NCBI GenBank assembly: GCA_030527765.1
Contig: JAUNAE010000084.1
Coordinates: 1 to 11,846 of the forward strand
DNA: 11,846 bases
Reading direction: 5' to 3'
Source of the DNA: Eubacteriales bacterium
GTDB taxonomy: Bacteria; Bacillota_A; Clostridia; Lachnospirales; Lachnospiraceae
A program made the translations under genes and the position numbers. Numbering within the stretch: the first letter of the stretch is position 1; each line of letters opens with the position of its first letter. Positions 6,543 through 11,846 of the stretch are shown here, piece after piece. The notes under the pieces are model-generated. The model was not told the DNA's origin. It searched no databases and saw only the letters and a list, made by a program, of their open reading frames with translations.

Positions 6543-7679
6543 ATGCAGAACAACATGTTAGCAATGATCCTCGCCGGAGGGCGTGGAAGCCGTCTGTTGG
6601 ATCTGACCAACAAGGTGGCAAAGCCGGCCGTATCTTACGGCGGTAAGTACCGAATCGTAGATTTTCCACTTAGCAACTGTGCGAACAGCGGAATCGACGT
6701 TGTCGGCGTTCTGACTCAGTATGAGTCTGTATTACTGAACAGTTATGTGGCTTCTGGCGGACGCTGGGGTCTTGATACAAAAGACAGTGGTGTATTTGTA
6801 CTTCCGCCTCGTGAGAAAGCAGACGCAAACCTGGATGTATATCGCGGAACCGCAGATGCGATTTCACAGAATATCGATTTTATTGACAATTATGATCCAG
6901 AGTATCTCCTGATCCTTTCCGGCGATCACATTTACAAAATGGATTACTCCGAGATGCTGAAATATCACAAAGACCACAATGCAGATGCAACAATTGCGGT
7001 TATCGGAGTTCCGATGAAGGAAGCAAGCCGTTTCGGTATCATGAACACTGATGAGAACGGTAAGATCGTAGAATTTGAGGAGAAACCGGCACAGCCGAAG
7101 AGCAACCTTGCTTCTATGGGTATTTACATTTTCAACTGGAAGACACTGCGTAAACTTCTTCTTGCAGATATGAAGAATCCGGAGTCCAACCATGACTTTG
7201 GTAAAGATATTATCCCGACTCTTCTGAATGATGGACGTACTCTGGTAGCTTATCAGTTCAAGGGTTACTGGAAAGATGTAGGAACCATCGATTCTCTCTG
7301 GGAGGCTAATATGGACCTTCTGGATCCGAAGAATGAGCTGGATCTTGCAGACACCACCTGGAGAATTTACACTGAGGATGTTTCCGCTCCGCCGCAGTAC
7401 ATTGGGCCGGAGGCGAAAGTGAAGGGTGTATATGCTACTCAGGGCTGCCGTATTGAAGGTGAAGTTGTGAACTCCGTTCTTTTTACCGGAGCAAAAGTAG
7501 CACCTGGAGCAAAAGTTATTGACAGCGTTCTTATGCCGGATGCAGTCGTTGAAGAAGGCGCAGAGGTTGTAAGAGCTCTCGTTGCAGACAAAGTTCGCAT
7601 TGGAAAAGGTGCAAAAGTCGGCAGCGCAGACAGTGAGAATATCTTATTAGTTGCAAAACGTGTGAAGGGGGTAGAATAA
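6543..7679 (+). CDS. glgC: Glucose-1-phosphate adenylyltransferase, catalytic subunit
   Basis: GlgC makes ADP-glucose and pyrophosphate from ATP and glucose-1-phosphate (EC 2.7.7.27), the committed step of bacterial glycogen synthesis. The 378 residues match the usual Firmicute length. The nucleotidyltransferase domain opens with the ATP-binding loop LAGGRGSRL (residues 10-18) and KPA (27-29), then [31 protein letters not shown] with the metal-binding Asp128, FEEKP and GYWKDVGT. The last 90 residues or so form a left-handed beta-helix of hexapeptide-like repeats. Catalytic residues look intact. I chose ATG 6543 because GGAGGG sits 7 nt upstream; an in-frame ATG at 6468 would add 25 residues unlike the family. 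glgD follows after 1 nt, so the two form an operon and very likely a mixed enzyme. No glgA, glgB or glgP is in the window. Confidence 0.97.
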   Translation: MQNNMLAMILAGGRGSRLLDLTNKVAKPAVSYGGKYRIVDFPLSNCANSGIDVVGVLTQYESVLLNSYVASGGRWGLDTKDSGVFVLPPREKADANLDVYRGTADAISQNIDFIDNYDPEYLLILSGDHIYKMDYSEMLKYHKDHNADATIAVIGVPMKEASRFGIMNTDENGKIVEFEEKPAQPKSNLASMGIYIFNWKTLRKLLLADMKNPESNHDFGKDIIPTLLNDGRTLVAYQFKGYWKDVGTIDSLWEANMDLLDPKNELDLADTTWRIYTEDVSAPPQYIGPEAKVKGVYATQGCRIEGEVVNSVLFTGAKVAPGAKVIDSVLMPDAVVEEGAEVVRALVADKVRIGKGAKVGSADSENILLVAKRVKGVE

Positions 7680-7680
7680 G

Positions 7681-8799
7681 ATGGCAAGAGCGTTTGGTAT
7701 TGTAGCTCCTCCTGCGAGCAGAATTCATGTAGAGGGACTGCAGGATAATCGTCCGATCAGCGCATTCTCTTTTATGGGTCGTTATCGTGTTATCGATTTC
7801 CCTATTTCAAACATGAGCAACAGTGGAATTGATCGTATTCAGGTGTATGTGAACGGCAACAATCCTCGTTCCCTGACAGAGCATCTTGGATCCGGACGTA
7901 TTTACAACATCAACTCCAAGAGAGGTAAACTGCAGATTCTCTTCAACGAGACAAACGTTGTGAATCCGGTTTACAACACAGATATCGAAGGTTACATGGA
8001 GAACATCGATCTGATCTCCAGAATGAGAGAGAAATATGTGATCATTGCTCCGGCAAATATGGTATATACACAGAACTTCGATGAACTGATCGACAAACAT
8101 GAGGAGTCCGGTGCAGACATTTCTCTTCTTTATCAGAAGATTGACAATGCAAGAGAGCGTTACCTGAACAGTGATGTACTCGTTCTGAACAAACAGAAGG
8201 GTGTTCTTTCTATTGACCGTAACCAGGGTAACACCAAAGAGAAGAATCTCTTCATGGAAACCTATGTTATGGAGAAAGATCTCTTCCTGGATCTGATTCG
8301 CAAGGCAAAGAAAATGTCCTCAATTTTCACTCTGGCAAAGATTGTCAAAGAAGAGTGTGCAGAGCTTGATGTTCGCGGAATTCAGCACAAAGGATTCCTT
8401 GCTGATATTACTGATATTCAGGACTACTATGATGCAAACCTTGCAATGCTCGATATCGACGTTGCTGACAGTGTATTTGCACCGAAGTGGCCGATTTATA
8501 CACATACGACCGATTCCTGCCCGACACAGTATTTTGGCGACGCAGAAGCACGCAATTCCTTCGTTGCAAACGGATGCCAGATCGAGGGTGTAGTGGAGAA
8601 TTCCGTAATCGGACGTGGTGTTAAGATCCATAAGGGTGCTGTTGTAAAGAACAGTGTCATCCTTGCTTACGCAGAGATCGGTGAGGGAGTTCGTATTGAG
8701 AACCAGATCATCGACAAATGGGCTCGAGTAATCAAAGTAAAAGAGATCGTCGGAACCGAAGACAAACCGGGTTACATCCGCAGAGACGATATTTTATAA
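7681..8799 (+). CDS. glgD: GlgD, non-catalytic subunit of ADP-glucose pyrophosphorylase
   Basis: GlgD is the paralogous partner of GlgC in Firmicutes; characterised GlgCD pairs form a heteromeric enzyme with GlgD boosting activity. The 372-residue protein keeps the fold markers, including FMGRYRVIDFPISNMSNSGIDR near residues 30-50, and a C-terminal beta-helix region with repeats such as IEGVVENSVIGRG and IHKGAVVKNSVI. It lacks the catalytic GGxGxRL nucleotide loop: the N-terminus reads FGIVAPPASRIHVEG instead, and no SGDHIY metal motif is present at the GlgC position (IIAPANMVY occurs there). This supports a regulatory rather than catalytic role. The start is 1 nt after the glgC stop, with AGGGGG about 9 nt upstream inside the glgC end, so translation is probably coupled. 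A hairpin follows the gene. Confidence 0.95.
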   Translation: MARAFGIVAPPASRIHVEGLQDNRPISAFSFMGRYRVIDFPISNMSNSGIDRIQVYVNGNNPRSLTEHLGSGRIYNINSKRGKLQILFNETNVVNPVYNTDIEGYMENIDLISRMREKYVIIAPANMVYTQNFDELIDKHEESGADISLLYQKIDNARERYLNSDVLVLNKQKGVLSIDRNQGNTKEKNLFMETYVMEKDLFLDLIRKAKKMSSIFTLAKIVKEECAELDVRGIQHKGFLADITDIQDYYDANLAMLDIDVADSVFAPKWPIYTHTTDSCPTQYFGDAEARNSFVANGCQIEGVVENSVIGRGVKIHKGAVVKNSVILAYAEIGEGVRIENQIIDKWARVIKVKEIVGTEDKPGYIRRDDIL

Positions 8800-8822
8800 T
8801 TAAAAGATTTTATAAAAATCAT

Positions 8823-8850
8823 ACAGCCAGGCCTCGTGCCTGGCTGTTTC
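8823..8850 (+). terminator. Probable terminator of glgCD
   Basis: ACAGCCAGGC (8823-8832) pairs perfectly with GCCTGGCTGT (8838-8847) around a 5-nt loop. The T-tract is short (TTT, then CTGGATTT), so termination may be incomplete. It lies 24 nt after the glgD stop codon. Confidence 0.75.
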
Positions 8851-8859
8851 TGGATTTAT

Positions 8860-8873
8860 AGGAAACGCTATTT
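8860..8873. promoter_or_regulatory. cre-like site (candidate CcpA operator)
   Basis: AGGAAACGCTATTT matches about 11 of 14 positions of the CcpA cre consensus TGWAARCGYTWNCW, including the central CG. It lies about 80 bp upstream of the -10 box of the AraC-family gene and beside the perfect palindrome TTTCCGGAAA (8871-8880). The site is consistent with carbon catabolite control of the sugar locus, but the first position and the C near the end do not match, so this is tentative. Confidence 0.35.
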
Positions 8874-8920
8874 CCGGAAATGCTCAGTAAGAATCGCATA
8901 CAACAGATACTTCCGTAGAA

Positions 8921-8962
8921 ATAGAAGCAAATATCCTGTATAATAGAAACAAATATCAGGTA
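8921..8962 (+). promoter_or_regulatory. Direct-repeat operator around the promoter of the AraC-family gene
   Basis: Two 20-nt copies, ATAGAAGCAAATATCCTGTA (8921-8940) and ATAGAAACAAATATCAGGTA (8943-8962), agree at 17 of 20 positions and start 22 bp apart, about two helical turns. They flank and overlap a TATAAT -10 box (8939-8944) that lacks a good -35 box. Paired direct repeats of about this size and pitch are the usual binding pattern of AraC-family dimers, so autoregulation by the adjacent gene product is likely. The binding protein is inferred. Confidence 0.6.
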
Positions 8963-8980
8963 ACAGGAAGGATTTAGGAT

Positions 8981-9808
8981 ATGGAATTTCAGCACGAACT
9001 GATTATCCCGGATGAGGGGATGCCTTTTAAAATGTTTCCCTTTGAAGGCGGGACAGGAAGTTATGTGAGAGAACGACATTGGCATACCTCCATTGAAATA
9101 TTCGCAGTGATGGAAGGAGAGCTCTGCTTCTTTTTGAATGGAAAAGAAATTCCTCTGACGGCAGGACATTTTATCATCATTAATTCCAATGAAGTACACT
9201 CCATTCATGCCCGGCAGGCGAATGATACGGCAGTCCTTCAGATTCCTCTGGAACAGTTCGAAAACTATTATACAGCAGATCGTTTCATTCGTTTTCACGG
9301 AGGAGACAGAGAAGCTCAGAGCGTTCTGGCAGGGAAAATCAGAGAATTGTTTGCGGTGTATCAGGAGAAGGCTCTGGGATGGGAGTACAGAAGTCTTGCA
9401 CTCTACAATGAGATTCTTTACCAGATGATCTGCCACTTCCGTATTCGGGAAGTTGGAGACTATGAAGTGAAACAGAGTCGAAGACTGGATGATCTCTCAA
9501 GAATCACCGGATATATGAAGGAACATTACCGGGATGAACTGACCCTGTCAAAATTGGCAGAGCAGTTTGGGTATTCCGATGCATACCTGTCACGTATGTT
9601 CCGGAAATATGCTCAGGTAAATTTCAAAAGCTATCTTCAGGATCTCAGAACCGCCTATGCCTATCGCGATCTGGTGAATACAGACCATACCATTGCAAGA
9701 ATTGCTGAGGAAAATGGCTTCTGCAGCAGTCGAAGTCTGACGGAAGAGTTCCGGAAACGCTACGGCCTTCTGCCAAGTGAGATTCGAAAAAAGAAAACTC
9801 CGGAATGA
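8981..9808 (+). CDS. AraC-family transcriptional regulator with cupin sensor domain
   Basis: This 275-residue protein probably senses a sugar or sugar-derived signal and controls nearby sugar genes. The N-terminal half is an AraC-type cupin: RERHWHTSIEIFAVMEGELCF and then the beta-strand pair LTAGHFIIINSNEVHSIHA, within about residues 25-75. The C-terminal 105 residues hold the two helix-turn-helix units, LTLSKLAEQFGYSDAYLSRMF and IARIAEENGFCSSRSLTEEFRKRYG, the second ending with the family signature GLLPSEIRK. The start is supported by AGGAAGGA (8965-8972), 8 nt upstream. Codon usage is less biased than in the neighbouring metabolic genes, as expected for a low-level regulator. It lies upstream of and in the same direction as the isomerase and FGGY kinase genes, its most likely targets, with a direct-repeat operator at its own promoter. 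The inducer is unknown. Confidence 0.93.
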   Translation: MEFQHELIIPDEGMPFKMFPFEGGTGSYVRERHWHTSIEIFAVMEGELCFFLNGKEIPLTAGHFIIINSNEVHSIHARQANDTAVLQIPLEQFENYYTADRFIRFHGGDREAQSVLAGKIRELFAVYQEKALGWEYRSLALYNEILYQMICHFRIREVGDYEVKQSRRLDDLSRITGYMKEHYRDELTLSKLAEQFGYSDAYLSRMFRKYAQVNFKSYLQDLRTAYAYRDLVNTDHTIARIAEENGFCSSRSLTEEFRKRYGLLPSEIRKKKTPE

Positions 9809-9828
9809 GGTCAAAAAATTACAGCAAA

Positions 9829-9879
9829 ATAGACAAGAAAAATATCGAAAACTGCACTGGTTTGTGTTATTATACAAAC
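9829..9879 (+). promoter_or_regulatory. Promoter/operator region of the isomerase gene
   Basis: TGTTATTAT (9865-9873) is an extended -10 box (TG-N-TATTAT). The -35 position (about 9845-9850) is poor, suggesting activator dependence. The inverted repeat GTTTGT (9860-9865) with ACAAAC (9874-9879) surrounds the -10 box. Just upstream, ATAGA (9829-9833) and AAATATC (9840-9846) resemble the two conserved halves of the direct repeats at the AraC-family gene, but with 3 extra nt between them. A second TATAAT (10003-10008) near the gene has no good -35 box and would start transcription at the ribosome site. Confidence 0.45.
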
Positions 9880-10029
9880 AGGTAAGCATGAATGGCGGTT
9901 CGGAAGAGTGCTATTTGTGTGAAATGTAATACCATAGCTGCCGGTTTCTGGTGGTTATGCTAATCGTAACTATGAAGTCACTGAGTAGTTACACAAATCT
10001 ATTATAATGTATAAGGAGAAAATGGGATT

Positions 10030-11514
10030 ATGAACAACATGCCAACTGTAAAAGTGGGAATCGTAGCAGTAAGCCGTGACTGTTTCCCGGAAGAACTTTC
10101 TGTTAACAGAAGAAAAGCACTTGTAGAGGCTTATACAAAGAAATATGATGCAGCAGACATCTACGAATGTCCAATCTGTATCGTTGAGAGCGAGATCCAT
10201 ATGGTTCAGGCTCTTGAGGATATCAAAGCAGCAGGCTGCAACGCTCTGTGCGTATACCTTGGAAACTTCGGACCGGAGATTTCCGAGACACTTCTTGCAA
10301 AACATTTCGACGGACCGAAGATGTTCATCGCAGCAGCTGAGGAGAGTGGAAACGATCTGATCGGCGGACGTGGTGATGCATATTGCGGTATGCTGAATGC
10401 AAGCTACAACCTGCAGCTTCGCAACGTAAAAGCTTACATTCCGGAATATCCGGTTGGTGACGCAGAGGACTGCGCAGATATGATCCATGAGTTCCTTCCA
10501 ATCGCAAGAGCAGTCGAGGGACTTACCAACCTGAAGATTATCAGCTTTGGACCACGTCCGCTGAACTTCCTTGCATGTAATGCACCGATCAAACAGCTTT
10601 ACAACATCGGCGTTGAGATCGAGGAGAACTCTGAGCTTGACCTGTTCGAAGCATTCAACAAACATGCAGACGACCCGCGTATTCCGGACGTTGTTAAAGA
10701 GATGGAAGAGGAGCTTGGCGAAGGAAACAAGAAACCTGGCATCCTTCCAAAACTTGCTCAGTATGAGCTGACTCTGAAAGACTGGGTTGAGGAGCACAAA
10801 GGATATCGTAAATATGTTGCAATCGCAGGAAAATGCTGGCCGGCATTCCAGACACAGTTCGGATTCGTTCCTTGCTATGTTAACAGCCGTCTGACAAAAG
10901 CCGGAATCCCGGTTTCCTGTGAGGTTGATATCTATGGATGTCTGTCTGAGTTCATCGGAACTGTTGTAACTCAGGATGCAGTTACCCTGCTTGACATCAA
11001 CAACTCTGTACCGAAGGATCTCTACAATGAGGATATCAAGGGCAAATATGACTACACCCTTCAGGATGTATTCATGGGATTCCACTGTGGAAACACCGCT
11101 TCTTCCAAACTGTCCTTCTGCGAGATGAAATATCAGATGATCATGGCAAGAAACCTTCCGATCGAGGTTACTCAGGGTACTCTCGAGGGAGATATCGTTC
11201 CTGGAGATATCACATTCTTCCGTCTGCAGAGCACATCAGACAACATTTTGAGAGCTTACATTGCACAGGGTGAGGTTCTTCCGGTAGCTACCAGATCCTT
11301 TGGTTCCATCGGTATCTTCGCAATTCCGGAGATGGGAAGATTCTATCGTCACGTTCTGATCGAGGGTGGATATCCGCATCACGGAGCTGTTGCATTCGGA
11401 CATGCAGGAAAAGCACTCTTCGAGGTATTCAAATATATCGGTGTTGCAGTGGATGAGATTGGATACAATCAGCCTGCAGGCGTAAGATATCCAACAGAGA
11501 ATCCATGGAGATAA
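10030..11514 (+). CDS. L-fucose/L-arabinose isomerase family protein (aldose-ketose isomerase)
   Basis: This 494-residue cytosolic enzyme belongs to the L-fucose/L-arabinose isomerase fold, which interconverts aldoses and ketoses with a divalent metal, usually Mn2+. It is about 100 residues shorter than E. coli FucI (about 590). Likely metal ligands are Glu298 (in SCEVDIYG), Asp322 (in LLDINNS) and one of His450, His451 or His458 (in YPHHGAVAFGH). The 24-residue Glu-Asp spacing equals that of E. coli FucI Glu337/Asp361. AAGGAG (10013-10018) lies 11 nt before the ATG. An AraC-family regulator is upstream and an FGGY kinase downstream, so the product ketose is probably phosphorylated next. L-fucose, D-arabinose, L-arabinose and D-xylose are all possible substrates, so I assign no symbol. 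Codon use is strongly biased (Lys mostly AAA, Gly mostly GGA), suggesting high expression. Confidence 0.85.
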   Translation: MNNMPTVKVGIVAVSRDCFPEELSVNRRKALVEAYTKKYDAADIYECPICIVESEIHMVQALEDIKAAGCNALCVYLGNFGPEISETLLAKHFDGPKMFIAAAEESGNDLIGGRGDAYCGMLNASYNLQLRNVKAYIPEYPVGDAEDCADMIHEFLPIARAVEGLTNLKIISFGPRPLNFLACNAPIKQLYNIGVEIEENSELDLFEAFNKHADDPRIPDVVKEMEEELGEGNKKPGILPKLAQYELTLKDWVEEHKGYRKYVAIAGKCWPAFQTQFGFVPCYVNSRLTKAGIPVSCEVDIYGCLSEFIGTVVTQDAVTLLDINNSVPKDLYNEDIKGKYDYTLQDVFMGFHCGNTASSKLSFCEMKYQMIMARNLPIEVTQGTLEGDIVPGDITFFRLQSTSDNILRAYIAQGEVLPVATRSFGSIGIFAIPEMGRFYRHVLIEGGYPHHGAVAFGHAGKALFEVFKYIGVAVDEIGYNQPAGVRYPTENPWR

Positions 11515-11552
11515 TCATCTTACGAGATTCACGTTTTAATCGTTAAGGAAGC

Positions 11553-11566
11553 TGCCGTTTACGGCA
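11553..11566 (+). repeat. Small hairpin after the isomerase gene
   Basis: TGCCG (11553-11557) pairs with CGGCA (11562-11566) around a TTTA loop. There is no T-tract, so it is not a terminator itself. It lies between the isomerase stop codon and the main terminator and may protect the mRNA 3' end; that role is inferred. Confidence 0.4.
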
Positions 11567-11590
11567 AACCGGCAACGAGATTTAAGAATT

Positions 11591-11646
11591 AAAAGGAGGC
11601 TGCTGGACTTTGAACTTAGCAATCGTTCAGAGCCGGCAGCCTTTTT
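11591..11646 (+). terminator. Rho-independent terminator between isomerase and FGGY kinase genes
   Basis: AGGCTGCTGG (11597-11606) pairs with CCGGCAGCCT (11633-11642). After one bulged A, CTTTGAAC (11608-11615) pairs with GTTCAGAG (11625-11632), giving an 18-bp stem with two G-U pairs and a 9-nt loop. TTTTT follows (11642-11646) and AAAA precedes. This is a strong hairpin, so the kinase gene is either separately transcribed or receives only read-through. Confidence 0.85.
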
Positions 11647-11731
11647 ATTGTCAGGAATTTGCGTGCAGGCACGAAATGCGCTGCCACATCATAGGACTTT
11701 TACAGAAAAAAATCTATAGGGGGAAATCACT

Positions 11732-11846
11732 ATGTATTTTATCGGAGTTGATCTGGGAACTTCCGCAGTGAAACTGCTTCTCATGGAAGAGACCGGAAAA
11801 ATTGTAAAAATTGTATCCAAAGAATATCCTCTGTACTTCCCGCATC
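11732..11846 (+). CDS. FGGY-family carbohydrate kinase (xylulokinase-like), 3' partial
   Basis: Only the first 38 codons are in the window. They begin MYFIGVDLGTSAVKLLLMEE, the phosphate-1 motif of the actin-like ATPase fold shared by FGGY sugar kinases (xylulokinase, ribulokinase, fuculokinase, glycerol kinase). The following TGKIVKIVSKEYPLYFPH most resembles XylB proteins, where the substrate-side strand follows. The family reaction is ATP-dependent phosphorylation of a ketose or polyol in the cytosol. AGGGGGA (11718-11724) sits 7 nt before the ATG. It follows the isomerase gene on the same strand and could act on the isomerase product, but a strong terminator lies between them. Xylulokinase is the best guess; substrate residues lie beyond the window. 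Confidence 0.8.
   Translation, partial: MYFIGVDLGTSAVKLLLMEETGKIVKIVSKEYPLYFPH

Noticed and set aside
9970..11085. 371-codon open frame on the minus strand
   Set aside because: Antisense to the isomerase gene, Cys/Val-rich with no domain pattern; no ribosome site or promoter seen.
11661..11673. Hairpin CGTG-CAGG-CACG before the kinase gene
   Set aside because: Only 4 bp with no T-tract; too weak to call as a terminator or regulatory RNA.

Overview
The window looks like chromosomal DNA from a gut-type Firmicute, most likely Lachnospiraceae. The signs are moderate GC, strong purine-rich ribosome binding sites, sigma-A promoters of the TTGNNN/TATAAT type, a glgC-glgD pair, an ammonia-dependent AsnA, and an oxygen-sensitive class III ribonucleotide reductase, which implies anaerobic growth. 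The genus cannot be settled from the sequence alone. I see no rRNA, tRNA, insertion sequence, integrase, CRISPR array or replication origin. The region reads as ordinary core and metabolic genome with several short transcription units, most closed by clear hairpin terminators.

Layout. (1) 1-1581, plus strand: the C-terminal part of a surface protein with a discoidin-like NADase-type glycan-binding domain, overlapping by 7 nt a membrane-anchored M15 (VanY-like) peptidase. A bidirectional terminator at 1624-1665 separates this pair from (2) asnA on the minus strand (1763-2770), which has its own promoter. (3) A 442-nt divergent spacer (2771-3212) carries the asnA promoter, a tandem pair of NrdR-box-like sites, nrdD promoter candidates and a long leader with RNA-folding potential. 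(4) nrdD, plus strand (3213-5348), closed by a terminator; no nrdG follows. (5) A Cof-type HAD phosphatase on the minus strand (5496-6311), divergent from (6) glgC-glgD (6543-8799), the two subunits of ADP-glucose pyrophosphorylase, closed by a hairpin. (7) An AraC-family regulator (8981-9808), an L-fucose/L-arabinose-isomerase-family protein (10030-11514) and the first 38 codons of an FGGY sugar kinase (11732 onward), which together look like a regulated sugar isomerase/kinase locus.

Functional logic. The glg genes commit glucose-1-phosphate to glycogen. The last three genes form a classical regulator-isomerase-kinase cassette whose sugar is uncertain. The regulator gene has a 20-nt direct repeat (22-bp pitch) around its -10 box, and the isomerase gene has a palindrome over an extended -10 box; both are plausible operators. 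The nrdD region is the best regulatory story: two NrdR-like boxes 31 bp apart, followed by about 180 nt of leader with a possible closing stem and a small hairpin that would cover part of the Shine-Dalgarno sequence. I found no clearly unprecedented protein system. The most checkable new points are the nrdD leader, the AraC operator repeats and the unknown substrate of the isomerase/kinase pair.
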